Notes: generated from the sequence alone by a model not told the origin. A DNA stretch of 35,666 bases from an uncultured Erysipelotrichaceae bacterium (GCA_944325935.1 CALVCF010000055.1:1-35666); one strand, 5' to 3'. Counted from the stretch's first letter, positions 7,914-14,778 are shown. Translations and numbers: made by a program.

Positions 7914-8867
7914 CTAATGAAACATATTTTTTTTCTTGAATATGAAGATAGCGATCAGACAGGCCACCAAAGCCAAAACAGTGGGGAACCAGACCTGAGC
8001 AAAGGGCATTCCTTCTACATTCATACCATAAAAAGAGAAGATGATATTGGGAATGGACATAACGATCGTAATAACGGTCAGGACTTTCATTACGATATTT
8101 AGATTATTGGAGATAACAGAGGCAAAGGCATCCATTGTACCGCTTAGGATATTGGAATAAATATTACACATTTCAATAGCCTGCTTGACCTCAATGATGA
8201 CGTCTTCCAGAAGATCCTCGTCATCTTCATATAATCGGATAAACTTGCCCCTCATGATTTTATTGAGGGTGATCTCATCAGCTTTCAAGGAAGTCGAAAA
8301 GAAGACGAGCGACTTCTCTAGACCTAACATTTGAATCAGCTCTTTGTTCTGCATCGATTGGTATAAACGAGTCTCTGTTTTAGTTGAAATACGGTCGATT
8401 TGTCGCAAATAAACCAGGTATTGTTGCGAGATCCTAAGCAATAATAAAAGTAAAAAGCGCGTCTTTAAACGGGTATCCATTCCTTTGATGCGGCCCAAAG
8501 CCATATCGCGGATAGACCAGTTATCATAAAGAGAGATCGTAACGATATAACCGTCTAAAATTACAATACCCATTGGATTGGTCTTATATTGCAAAGTTAT
8601 GAACTCATCGTTATTTGATTTGGTATCATCGCAATCCGGATAGTCGACGATCACAAGAGTCTGATTATAGTCATCATCATAATCGATATGAGAGCTTTCT
8701 TCATCATCTAATGAAGATTTTAAGAACTCAGGCAAGACGCCGATCTCATTGATTAAAAAATCTTTCTCTTCTTCACTTGGAGAGACACAATTGATCCAAG
8801 CTCCCCTTTCGACCTTATCGATATGATGGGTCGTACCATTTTCTAAAGTCTTGAAAAATTCTAACAT
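7914..8867 (-). CDS. corA: CorA-family divalent cation (Mg2+) transporter
   Basis: CorA proteins form pentameric inner-membrane channels for Mg2+ and sometimes Co2+ or Ni2+. This 317-aa protein has the expected large acidic N-terminal domain, a long helical stalk region and two C-terminal membrane segments. The first ends in the signature YGMN (GMN motif) and a short loop leads to the second. The start ATG at 8867 is chosen because AGGAGG (8874-8879) lies 6 nt upstream; the longer open frame from 8912 runs through the leader ORF and its hairpin. An upstream 26-codon ORF ends exactly at this ribosome site. No M-box riboswitch is visible. Confidence 0.93.
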   Translation of the reverse strand: MLEFFKTLENGTTHHIDKVERGAWINCVSPSEEEKDFLINEIGVLPEFLKSSLDDEESSHIDYDDDYNQTLVIVDYPDCDDTKSNNDEFITLQYKTNPMGIVILDGYIVTISLYDNWSIRDMALGRIKGMDTRLKTRFLLLLLLRISQQYLVYLRQIDRISTKTETRLYQSMQNKELIQMLGLEKSLVFFSTSLKADEITLNKIMRGKFIRLYEDDEDLLEDVIIEVKQAIEMCNIYSNILSGTMDAFASVISNNLNIVMKVLTVITIVMSIPNIIFSFYGMNVEGMPFAQVWFPTVLALVACLIAIFIFKKKNMFH

Positions 8868-8878
8868 ACTAGTCCTCC

Positions 8879-8959
8879 TTACAAAGCGAAGACCATCTTT
8901 ATGTCTTCGCACTTTTGATCATTTTTTAAAAAACATATTCCTATAGGGTCCGAAGACAT
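8879..8959 (-). CDS. 26-aa leader peptide ORF upstream of corA
   Basis: An ATG at 8959 is preceded by GAGGTG at 6-nt spacing, a good ribosome site. The ORF reads MSSDPIGICF... and ends ...KMVFAL, with its TAA overlapping the first base of the corA AGGAGG. The frame differs from corA. The N-terminus carries Asp-Pro, which recalls MgtL (Glu-Pro-Asp-Pro), the enterobacterial leader whose translation aborts at low Mg2+. Its DNA contains three related segments, A (8951-8960), B (8900-8910) and C (8886-8893). B can pair with A over 10 bp or with C over 8 bp, but not both. It looks like a translated regulatory leader; function is inferred, not shown. Confidence 0.62.
   Translation of the reverse strand: MSSDPIGICFLKNDQKCEDIKMVFAL
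8886..8910 (-). promoter_or_regulatory. corA: Alternative hairpin B-C before the corA ribosome site
   Basis: GCGAAGAC (8903-8910) pairs perfectly with GTCTTCGC (8886-8893) around a 9-nt loop; the stem ends 6 nt before AGGAGG. The competing structure pairs CGAAGACATA (8900-8909) with TATGTCTTCG (8951-8960), which covers the leader ORF start codon. There is no T-run, so control at the level of translation, or via Rho, is more likely than intrinsic termination. Confidence 0.6.
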
Positions 8960-8986
8960 AAATTCCACCTCTTTTCAAACGATACT

Positions 8987-8995
8987 ATTTTACCA
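8987..8995 (-). promoter_or_regulatory. corA: Extended -10 promoter of the corA leader
   Basis: TGGTAAAAT is an extended -10 element 27 nt upstream of the leader ORF start. No convincing -35 is seen at the right spacing. The tRNA-Lys terminator lies about 50 bp further upstream, so this region should start its own transcript. Confidence 0.55.
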
Positions 8996-9042
8996 TAAAA
9001 TCAAAGCAAGATTTGAATATAACTCAAATCATACAAAGATTT

Positions 9043-9066
9043 AAAAAACTTCCCTTAAAGGGAAGT
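9043..9066 (-). terminator. Terminator after tRNA-Lys
   Basis: ACTTCCC/GGGAAGT hairpin with a short TTTAA-containing centre, followed by TTTTTTAAA on the minus strand, 15 bp after the tRNA end. Confidence 0.85.
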
Positions 9067-9080
9067 AAATATTAAATAAA

Positions 9081-9156
9081 TGGTGATCCCCTAGGGATTC
9101 GAACCCTAGACCCACTGATTAAGAGTCAGTTGCTCTGCCAGCTGAGCTAGGGGATC
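9081..9156 (-). tRNA. tRNA-Lys (anticodon CTT)
   Basis: A 76-nt cloverleaf: acceptor GATCCCC/GGGGATC, D arm with AGCTCAGCTGG, anticodon stem ACTGA/TCAGT around CTCTTAA (anticodon CTT, reads AAG), T arm CTAGG-GTTCGAAT-CCCTAG and encoded CCA. It has its own promoter and terminator. Confidence 0.97.
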
Positions 9157-9167
9157 AGCGCTCGATT

Positions 9168-9196
9168 ATTATAGCAAGCTCTTAAAAAGAATTCAA
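9168..9196 (-). promoter_or_regulatory. Promoter of tRNA-Lys
   Basis: TTGAAT (9191-9196), 17-nt spacer, perfect TATAAT (9168-9173), 11 bp before the mature tRNA. Confidence 0.88.
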
Positions 9197-9202
9197 TAGG
9201 AT

Positions 9203-9231
9203 TTGCGAAAAAGATTTGTTTGTGTTAGTAT
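9203..9231 (+). promoter_or_regulatory. Promoter of tRNA-Leu
   Basis: TTGCGA (9203-9208), 17-nt spacer, TAGTAT (9226-9231), 12 bp before the mature tRNA on the plus strand. It is back to back with the tRNA-Lys promoter. Confidence 0.75.
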
Positions 9232-9243
9232 CAAAAGGATGAT

Positions 9244-9328
9244 GCGTCCGTGACGAAATTGGTAAACGTAACGGTCTCAGAAGCCGTGGCAGCAATGCTT
9301 GGGAGTTCAAGTCTCCTCGGGCGCACCA
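9244..9328 (+). tRNA. tRNA-Leu (anticodon CAG)
   Basis: An 85-nt class II tRNA: acceptor GCGTCCG/CGGGCGC, anticodon stem ACGGT/GCCGT around CTCAGAA (anticodon CAG, reads CUG), a medium-length variable arm (TGGCAGCAATGCTT), T arm GGGAG-TTCAAGT-CTCCT and encoded CCA. It is one of only four plus-strand genes here and has its own promoter and terminator. Confidence 0.95.
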
Positions 9329-9340
9329 GATTTGTTCTTT

Positions 9341-9377
9341 AAAAACCACTAATCAATCTAGTGGTTTTTTCATTTTT
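9341..9377 (+). terminator. Terminator after tRNA-Leu
   Basis: AAAAACCACTA and TAGTGGTTTTT form an 11-bp stem around a 7-nt loop, followed by TTTTTTC and a further T-run. Confidence 0.92.
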
Positions 9378-9436
9378 TTATAAATTTCATGCCTGATATG
9401 ATCAAGATATGGTCTAATGTGTCCTAAAGATAAGCG

Positions 9437-9537
9437 ATTAGTTCAACAAACAGCTAATATCTGATCGTGAAAAAGTCGATATTTATCTCTCAAATGAACG
9501 AAATACATTTCTATAATTAGTTCGAAAAACAGCAATT
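9437..9537. repeat. Two copies of a small imperfect palindrome with a conserved loop
   Basis: ATTAGTTCAACAAACAGCTA at 9437 and AATTAGTTCGAAAAACAGCA at 9515 are related units about 78 bp apart, sharing AGTTC-A-AAACAGC. Each is flanked by complementary ends (ATTAG/CTAAT; AATT/AATT), so each can form a short hairpin. I see no gene in 9378-9573; this pair is the only structure I can point to there. Confidence 0.4.
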
Positions 9538-9573
9538 AAGTCCATCTTTAAAAACCGAAATAAATAAAGCTCA

Positions 9574-9622
9574 TATAAAAAATTAGGTCTTTCTAAACAA
9601 TGTTTAAGAAGGACCTAATTTA
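9574..9622 (-). terminator. Terminator of the infC-rpmI-rplT-tRNA-Glu unit
   Basis: AAATTAGGTC and GACCTAATTT arms with inner TTCT.AAACA/TGTTTAGAA pairing give a long hairpin, followed on the minus strand by TTTTTTATA. It lies 14 bp after tRNA-Glu. Confidence 0.88.
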
Positions 9623-9635
9623 CAAATATACAACT

Positions 9636-9711
9636 TGGTGACCCGTACGGGATTTGAACCCGTGAATGTCGCCTTGAGAGGGCGATGTGTTAACCGTTTC
9701 ACCAACGGGCC
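9636..9711 (-). tRNA. tRNA-Glu (anticodon CTC)
   Basis: A 76-nt cloverleaf: acceptor GGCCCGT/ACGGGTC, anticodon loop CTCTCAA (anticodon CTC, reads GAG), T arm ACGGG-TTCAAAT-CCCGT and encoded CCA. It lies 19 bp after rplT with no terminator between, so it is probably the last member of the infC operon transcript. Confidence 0.96.
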
Positions 9712-9730
9712 AAGAAAGGAGCTATGCTCC

Positions 9731-10087
9731 TTATTTTGCTAAAGCCTTAGTGGCTGTTTCGCAGATGTTCTTAAAAGCACTTTCGTCGTGAATAGCAACC
9801 TCTGAAAGCATTTTACGATTAATGCTGACATTAGCCAACTTTAATCCATGCATAAGCTTAGAATAACTAAGACCATTCATACGGGCAGCTGCATTAATAC
9901 GAGCGATCCAAAGCTTGCGCATCTCACGTTTAGTCTGTTTGCGACCGATGTAAGAATAACGCAATGAACGCATTACTTGTTCATGAGCTGTACGATATAA
10001 TAAATGCTTAGAACCAAAATAACCTTTGGCTAGTTTTAATACTCTCTTACGACGATTTCTTGTGGGAGTAGAACCTTTTACGCGCAT
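9731..10087 (-). CDS. rplT: 50S ribosomal protein L20
   Basis: A 118-aa basic protein with the L20 pattern ([23 protein letters not shown], then [20 protein letters not shown] and [20 protein letters not shown]). L20 binds 23S rRNA early in 50S assembly and in Bacillota represses its own operon by binding the infC leader, which fits the leader at 10831-10968. It lies 13 bp downstream of rpmI with a GGAGG site, in the canonical infC-rpmI-rplT order. Length and sequence are normal. Confidence 0.97.
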   Translation of the reverse strand: MRVKGSTPTRNRRKRVLKLAKGYFGSKHLLYRTAHEQVMRSLRYSYIGRKQTKREMRKLWIARINAAARMNGLSYSKLMHGLKLANVSINRKMLSEVAIHDESAFKNICETATKALAK

Positions 10088-10100
10088 GCTGTTTTACCTC

Positions 10101-10295
10101 CTAACCTTGTAACAAGCCCTTTGTACGGCTTACATCTGTCGAATCTAAAAGACCTGCTTTACGTAATTGAACTTTTTGCTTGTGAGTCTTGTTGGCAGCA
10201 AAGTGAGATGTATAAGCGTGATGACGCTTGATCTTGCCAGAGCCAGTAACTTTAACACGCTTAGCGAAAGTTCGTTTTGTTTTCATCTTTGGCAT
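10101..10295 (-). CDS. rpmI: 50S ribosomal protein L35
   Basis: A 64-aa basic protein opening [20 protein letters not shown] and continuing [21 protein letters not shown], typical of L35. GGAGG lies upstream of the ATG at 10295, 12 bp after the infC stop. It is co-transcribed between infC and rplT. Confidence 0.97.
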   Translation of the reverse strand: MPKMKTKRTFAKRVKVTGSGKIKRHHAYTSHFAANKTHKQKVQLRKAGLLDSTDVSRTKGLLQG

Positions 10296-10307
10296 TTGAA
10301 TTTCCTC

Positions 10308-10826
10308 CTATTTCTTTTTAGGTGCTCGTACGCAAGACATGACATTGCCCTCGAGTTTTGGTTTTTTCTCAATATTGGCAATCTCTGCTAGTTGATCAGT
10401 GAAATCATTCATGATCTTCATCCCTACCTCTTGGCGGGTGATAAAACGACCTCTAAAGCGCATATCGATTTTGACCTTCATCCCACCTTCGATCCACTTA
10501 GTTGCCTGTTTAAGCTTCGTATTGAAATCGTGGACATCGATGACAGGTGAAAGACGCAGGGGTTTAACTTCCGTAACATGTTGGTTACGTTTAGCTTCCT
10601 TCGCCTTTTTTTTTTTTTTTAACCGATAATTACCACAGTCGAGGATCTTACAAACCGGTGTTTTTGCATTGGGAGCGACACATAGAAGGTCAAGATCGAG
10701 ATCAGCCGCCGCATCTAAAGCAGCATTTCTTGACATTACGCCTAGTTGTTCGCCATTTGGCCCAATGACCAGCACTTCCCTGAATCTAATGTTATCATTG
10801 ACCAGGTCATCTTGTTTTCTTGCGAT
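10308..10826 (-). CDS. infC: Translation initiation factor IF-3, apparent AUC start
   Basis: IF-3 binds the 30S subunit, keeps it free of 50S and checks start-codon pairing. The protein shows IF3 blocks: LVNDNIRFREVLVIGPNGEQLGV, then a lysine-rich linker (KKKKKAKEAKRNQ) and the C-terminal domain with RFRGR. An internal GTG gives a shorter frame, but the homologous N-terminus begins further up. The only codons between the in-frame TAA and that region are ACT ACT ATC GCA AGA, and GGAGG (10836-10840) sits 9 nt before ATC (10824-10826). An AUC start giving 172 aa fits the family habit of rare AUU/AUC-type infC starts, which IF-3 itself discriminates against, allowing autoregulation. Confidence 0.92.
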   Translation of the reverse strand: MARKQDDLVNDNIRFREVLVIGPNGEQLGVMSRNAALDAAADLDLDLLCVAPNAKTPVCKILDCGNYRLKKKKKAKEAKRNQHVTEVKPLRLSPVIDVHDFNTKLKQATKWIEGGMKVKIDMRFRGRFITRQEVGMKIMNDFTDQLAEIANIEKKPKLEGNVMSCVRAPKKK

Positions 10827-10830
10827 AGTA

Positions 10831-10968
10831 GTTTACCTCCATTAAAATAAAAAGCGAGTCAAAGCCCACTTAAATAATCACTATGTTGTAGCAACTATTC
10901 CTTGAACCTACATCCATTGGACATCAGGTGAGAAGTGGCCTTCTTCTTTCTACATACTTTTTATTGCT
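10831..10968 (-). promoter_or_regulatory. L20-type autoregulatory leader of infC-rpmI-rplT
   Basis: The leader ends in a hairpin AGTGGG-CTTTGA-CTCGCT (10853-10870) followed by TTTTTATTTT, an intrinsic terminator just before the infC ribosome site. An upstream CCACTT (10933-10938) can pair with AAGTGG (10866-10871), inside the terminator stem, giving a competing antiterminator. This is the layout of the Bacillota L20 leader, in which L20 binding favours termination. Family assignment rests on context and this switch, not on a covariance search. Confidence 0.75.
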
Positions 10969-10973
10969 CACAT

Positions 10974-11003
10974 ATAATACCATATACCCTCTAGCTATTT
11001 CAA
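10974..11003 (-). promoter_or_regulatory. Promoter of the infC operon
   Basis: TTGAAA (10998-11003), an 18-nt spacer ending in TGG, and TATTAT (10974-10979), so an extended -10. The -35 overlaps the end of the upstream phosphoesterase gene. Confidence 0.7.
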
Positions 11004-11480
11004 GGGGTCAAAAGGATATTTTATATGATAAAAATGTACATCAAGCTTGTCTTTTTCAACTCTAGCAATAATATAGCTGGGTGATGACCCATCGCGATTA
11101 TAAGAAAGCGATCCCGGATTGATCAGGCGAATTCCTTTATGGATCTCATCATAAGGAACATGAGTGTGGCCAAATAAAACAACTTGGCAATTCTGTTCTT
11201 TTGCTTTGCTGATCAGGCCATCCTTATTCCCGCTTAATGTATAATAATGACCATGGACCATTAAAAAATGGAGATCCTCGATCTTAAGTACCTTTAAACT
11301 GGGAAAAGTTAGATCATAGTCATTATTGCCTCTCACGCTCAAAAAAGGTGCGATCTCATCCTGATACAATTCTGAATCGCCTAAATGCAGATAATAATCC
11401 ATCGCCGGATATTTTTGACTTAGATCTTTTAAAATGCGATGGTTATGGTGTGAGTCTGAAACGATCAACAAGTTCTTCAT
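10995..11480 (-). CDS. YfcE/MJ0936-family metallophosphoesterase
   Basis: A 161-aa calcineurin-like phosphodiesterase. The metal-binding motifs appear in order: SDSHHN (near residue 8), LGDSE, GNNDYD, VHGHYY and FGHTHVP. The start at MKNLLIVSDSH (ATG 11480) is preferred over the longer frame because the family begins with the strand before SDSH. It overlaps murI by 38 nt, and the rdgB-...-murI neighbourhood matches the usual place of the ysnB-type gene beside rdgB in Bacillota. Substrate unknown; homologues hydrolyse model phosphodiesters. Confidence 0.88.
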   Translation of the reverse strand: MKNLLIVSDSHHNHRILKDLSQKYPAMDYYLHLGDSELYQDEIAPFLSVRGNNDYDLTFPSLKVLKIEDLHFLMVHGHYYTLSGNKDGLISKAKEQNCQVVLFGHTHVPYDEIHKGIRLINPGSLSYNRDGSSPSYIIARVEKDKLDVHFYHIKYPFDPLK

Positions 11481-12189
11481 AAGAAACAAACTCATAAGGG
11501 AAAGCGACATATTTTTTTAAAAACTGCGCGTTTTTTAAACTTTCCTTCATCAGTACATATATTTTAGCACATTCCTTGTCATTGAGCGCTAAATTAAAGT
11601 TAAGATGGCGGGAATCATAAATTGGTACATGAAAATATTGCTCAAAGAGCTCATTGACTATCGGATAGTGCGTACATGCCAAAACAATGGCATCAGCTTC
11701 AAAAGTTATCATTTGAAAGATCTTGTCAAGATAGTTTTGGATGATCTTTGGATCGATAAAATTCTCTAACATATAAGCTAGATCATCAAGACTCACTGCT
11801 TGCACGATGTGCCCTCTTTTTTCTAAGATCCTTTGATATCGTCCTATTTTAACAGTCTGCTTGGTCCCAAAGACCAAGACTTTTTTCATGCAAGGATCTA
11901 CACTTAGACATGTGTTCTCAATAAGGTCATAGATCTTAAGACCATGATCTTTTTTAAGATCGACCACCGAACATAGTGTATTGCAAGCTAAGATCAAATT
12001 ATCGATCTTTAGCTTTTGGAATTTGGCAAGATTCGCATCGAAGATCCTTAAAAGTTCAGCTTGCTCCTTATTACCATAAGGCGCGTTTTCCTGATCGCCT
12101 AAATAGATAATGGTGCTGTAAGGATTGTCTTGACGAATCTTATTGAGCTCTAAGATACCGCCTAAACCCGAATCGTAAACGCCGATCAT
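11443..12189 (-). CDS. murI: Glutamate racemase
   Basis: Converts L-glutamate to D-glutamate for peptidoglycan. From the ATG at 12189 the protein has 248 aa, with GVYDSGLGG at the N-terminus (Asp6), the catalytic Cys in LACNT (Cys69) and the second catalytic Cys in LACTHYP (Cys172). This start is chosen because it forms an ATGA overlap with the trmL stop and fits the family N-terminus; a TTG at 12201 would add four residues. A few family positions are loose (GILELNKIRQ in place of the usual LTV-type helix), but both cysteines are intact. Confidence 0.92.
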   Translation of the reverse strand: MIGVYDSGLGGILELNKIRQDNPYSTIIYLGDQENAPYGNKEQAELLRIFDANLAKFQKLKIDNLILACNTLCSVVDLKKDHGLKIYDLIENTCLSVDPCMKKVLVFGTKQTVKIGRYQRILEKRGHIVQAVSLDDLAYMLENFIDPKIIQNYLDKIFQMITFEADAIVLACTHYPIVNELFEQYFHVPIYDSRHLNFNLALNDKECAKIYVLMKESLKNAQFLKKYVAFPYEFVSYEELVDRFRLTP

Positions 12190-12695
12190 TTTAAAATCCA
12201 ATCCTTTCCCTTAATGACTTCAAAAGAAGATAAATGAGGGAAGCCATTTTGTTTAACGAGCTCATAAGAGGCAATTGCCACGCAATTTGAAAGGTTTAAA
12301 CTGCGAGCTGCATCGATCATAGGCAAGCGGTAAGTATCATCTAAATAATCGCGCAGAATGGTTTTAGGGATACCGGTCGACTCCTTGCCAAATAATAAAT
12401 AGATCTCTTCATCTTCCTTGACTCTTAGATCGCAATCACCAAAACTATTAAGGCCGTAGCGGGAAAAACAAACATAACGGCCCTGATTAGTCTTTTTAAA
12501 CGAGGCAAAATCAGGATAAGTTTTATAATCCAGAAATTGTACATAATCCATCCGTGAGCGCTTTAAATGCTTTTCGTCAAGTTGGAAGCCAAGCGGTTCG
12601 ATCAGGTGTAGCTTTAAGTCAAAAGCGGCGCAAGTCCGCATGATATTGCCTGTATTTTGGGGAATCTCAGGCTCGTATAAGACAACATTAAACAT
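12186..12695 (-). CDS. trmL: tRNA (cytidine/uridine-34 2'-O)-methyltransferase
   Basis: A 169-aa SPOUT methyltransferase that 2'-O-methylates the wobble base of tRNA-Leu isoacceptors. Motifs: VVLYEPEIPQNTGNIMRTC at the N-terminus, LIEPLGF, LLFGKESTGIP and the knot-forming RLPMIDAARSLNLSNCVAI. Length is normal. It overlaps the DUF1461-like gene by 8 nt and murI by 4 nt, so it is translationally coupled within a compact operon. Confidence 0.95.
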   Translation of the reverse strand: MFNVVLYEPEIPQNTGNIMRTCAAFDLKLHLIEPLGFQLDEKHLKRSRMDYVQFLDYKTYPDFASFKKTNQGRYVCFSRYGLNSFGDCDLRVKEDEEIYLLFGKESTGIPKTILRDYLDDTYRLPMIDAARSLNLSNCVAIASYELVKQNGFPHLSSFEVIKGKDWILK

Positions 12696-13365
12696 GTTCT
12701 GTCCTCCTTTTCAAAAGATACAACAAGATATAGTACAAAATAAGCAAGGTCACAAAAATAGTGACGATCGCCAAGATGAGATCGCTGAAAAAGGAACTTG
12801 GCACCATCTGAATTAAAATATCGGTGCTAGGATCTAGAAGCCAGAGATCATTGGAAAAGAAAATATGATGGAACTGGGTCCAAAAAGCATTAAAATCTAA
12901 GAAATAATAAAAGATAATCGCCATAAGAAGCGCACCTATCATCAACAAGACCTTTTGATAGGCTTTTTGTAAATCTTTAAACGAAAGTTTTAACACAAAA
13001 GAACTGATGACAGAAATGCCAAAAAGTCCGATCGCAACATAGTAGACTAGATTGAAACTTTGGTATAGCTTAAGGACATCGACCATATGAGCTTGTTCTT
13101 TATCATTAAAAACTTCACGCTTGACCCCATTGATCTCTACTTCGATATTTAGATCTTCCTTTTTGCCTTCTAAGTAACCTAACAAAACTTCAGTTGTATC
13201 CTGAAGAGCTTCCTTTGACATCCCGATGCTTTCGCTTGTGTTTAAACGAGTGTATTCATAATTGTAAAATGCTCGATTGAAACACATGAAATTGAGACTG
13301 AAACCAAATGCGACGACAATAAGAGAAAGACTCAGGCTATAAGATATGATTTTCTTGAATGTCAT
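12688..13365 (-). CDS. DUF1461/TIGR01906-like integral membrane protein
   Basis: A protein of about 225 aa with an N-terminal signal-anchor, an extracytoplasmic domain (about residues 30-95, with NREVFNDKEQAHMVDV-like character), and three further membrane segments around 105-125, 140-160 and 195-218. The fold and HMVDVLKLYQ region resemble the TIGR01906 family found next to trmL or murI-type genes in lactobacilli and clostridia; function unknown. The start at ATG 13365 is preferred because AGGAG is 7 nt upstream. It overlaps rdgB by 29 nt. Confidence 0.75.
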   Translation of the reverse strand: MTFKKIISYSLSLSLIVVAFGFSLNFMCFNRAFYNYEYTRLNTSESIGMSKEALQDTTEVLLGYLEGKKEDLNIEVEINGVKREVFNDKEQAHMVDVLKLYQSFNLVYYVAIGLFGISVISSFVLKLSFKDLQKAYQKVLLMIGALLMAIIFYYFLDFNAFWTQFHHIFFSNDLWLLDPSTDILIQMVPSSFFSDLILAIVTIFVTLLILYYILLYLLKRRTEHV

Positions 13366-13924
13366 GAACAAACTCCTTTAAAGCCAATGCACGATGCGAA
13401 ACATGATTTTTTTCATCTTCGCTTAGTTCAGCCATCGTCTTTTTAATATTCGGCAGATAAAAGATCGGATCATAGCCAAAGCCGTGATCCCCTTTCACGC
13501 CAGAGGCGATTTCCCCTTCAACAACGCCTTCATAGTCAAAACGTTCGCCATTTTTAAGGAAAGTGAGATGAGCAATAAAAAAAGCTCTTCGATCTTTGAT
13601 ATCCTTCATGATATCTAGTATCAACCGGTTGCGTCTTGGATAATCTAAGTGATCCATAAAGCGTGCGCTTAAGATATCGGGATAGTCATTGAAATAAGCG
13701 ATCTGGATCCCGCTGTCATCGGCAATCACCGGCATCTGATAGCGTTTGTAGTAATAGTTAGCTTTAAGAAAGGCATTTTCCTTAAAACTCTGTCCATTTT
13801 CCCGGACCTCGCTTTGATCACTTAGATCTTTCAAACTTAAGACCTTGATCATGAAAGGTTCTAAGATCTTTGAAAATTCCTGTACTTTATTTTGGTTAGA
13901 GGTAGCTAATAATATTTCTTTCAT
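13337..13924 (-). CDS. rdgB: XTP/dITP pyrophosphatase
   Basis: Hydrolyses non-canonical purine triphosphates (XTP, dITP, ITP) to keep them out of nucleic acids. The 195 aa have the family motifs LLATSNQNKVQEF, a SFKENAFLKA segment, VIADDSGIQI, FGYDPIFYLP, the TMAEL segment and the closing SHRALAL. It heads the operon rdgB-DUF1461-trmL-murI-phosphoesterase. No Shine-Dalgarno is visible before the ATG at 13924, and only 17 bp separate it from the divergent start at 13942. Confidence 0.95.
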   Translation of the reverse strand: MKEILLATSNQNKVQEFSKILEPFMIKVLSLKDLSDQSEVRENGQSFKENAFLKANYYYKRYQMPVIADDSGIQIAYFNDYPDILSARFMDHLDYPRRNRLILDIMKDIKDRRAFFIAHLTFLKNGERFDYEGVVEGEIASGVKGDHGFGYDPIFYLPNIKKTMAELSEDEKNHVSHRALALKEFVHDIQENHIL

Positions 13925-13929
13925 AAGTG

Positions 13930-13935
13930 TATAAT
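13930..13935 (+). promoter_or_regulatory. TATAAT -10 element 6 nt before the start of the kinase-like gene
   Basis: A perfect TATAAT ends 6 nt before ATG 13942, so transcription would begin at or within a base or two of the start codon. No -35 is obvious. Read on the other strand, CATTAT ends 6 nt before the rdgB ATG. Confidence 0.5.
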
Positions 13936-13941
13936 GGAACT

Positions 13942-14778
13942 ATGAATATCGATTCATTGTTCACAGAATTATACCACAAAAAACCACTGCTGACGAAGAC
14001 TAACTTAGGTCTTACTAATGATATCTATACATTCGAAGTCGATGGACAAAAATATGCATTGCGCATTCCGATCGATGATATCAACGATCTTTTGCCTAGA
14101 TCTGAAAAGGAGGTTTTGTGCAAGGTCCGTCAACTTGATCTTGACTTTGAAGAAGTCTATTACGACCAACATAGTCGCATCCGGATCACAAAGTGGGTCG
14201 ATGACCTTGTGGAATTTAAGGATTTTAAAGATCCAAGTCGCTATCTGAGAACAGTCCAGATGATCAAAAAACTGCACTCTTTAAACGAGCGCGTAACGGA
14301 AGACTTTAAACTCGATCTGATTTATCATTCCTATCTCGACCATATCAAAAATCCGCTCTTTGATTATGCTAAACACGATAAGATCATCACCGATTTCTTG
14401 CAGCTTGAAGACAGCTATGAATTATCACATAACGATCTTGTCTCAGGAAACATACTATTTGCAAAAGACCGCTCTTACCTCATAGATTATGAGTACGGCG
14501 CCAATAACCATCCTTATTTTGACCTGATGAGCTTTATTTCTGAAAATGAGATCGATGACCCTCAGATCCGCACATTGATCTTTAAAGCCTATTTTGGCGA
14601 TTCTTTAAATGTAAATATCATGCGAAAATTAGAAATAATCGAGAGATGTCAAAATCTTTTGTGGGCAAGCTGGGCCAATATGTTGTATGATTCAAGGGGG
14701 GCAGATGTTTATCTTGATATCTTTAAATCAAAAATCCAACATCTGAATATGAGAAATGAAACATATTTTTATTATTAA
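13942..14778 (+). CDS. Choline/ethanolamine kinase-like phosphotransferase (LicA/APH fold)
   Basis: A 278-aa aminoglycoside-phosphotransferase-fold kinase. The Brenner motif LSHNDLVSGNILF provides the catalytic Asp and Asn, and LIDYEYGANNHPYFDL supplies the metal-binding Asp. The N-terminal segment GLTNDIYTFEVDGQKYALRIP is the nucleotide-binding lobe. This pattern fits LicA-type choline kinases or small-molecule (thiamine-like) kinases; the substrate cannot be fixed. The ATG at 13942 is chosen over GTG 13927 because it starts the conserved region. It overlaps the lipid-kinase gene downstream by 23 nt. Both are on the plus strand, surrounded by minus-strand genes, which suggests a shared role, perhaps in head-group or teichoic-acid chemistry. 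Confidence 0.75.
   Translation: MNIDSLFTELYHKKPLLTKTNLGLTNDIYTFEVDGQKYALRIPIDDINDLLPRSEKEVLCKVRQLDLDFEEVYYDQHSRIRITKWVDDLVEFKDFKDPSRYLRTVQMIKKLHSLNERVTEDFKLDLIYHSYLDHIKNPLFDYAKHDKIITDFLQLEDSYELSHNDLVSGNILFAKDRSYLIDYEYGANNHPYFDLMSFISENEIDDPQIRTLIFKAYFGDSLNVNIMRKLEIIERCQNLLWASWANMLYDSRGADVYLDIFKSKIQHLNMRNETYFYY

Noticed and set aside
7914-8912. Longer corA start at GTG 8912
   Set aside because: The extra 15 residues are encoded by the leader hairpin and are not family-like; ATG 8867 has an ideal AGGAGG.
8860-8990. M-box (ykoK) riboswitch upstream of corA
   Set aside because: The leader is only about 110 nt and lacks the M-box conserved elements and a terminator; a short ORF with alternative hairpins fits better.
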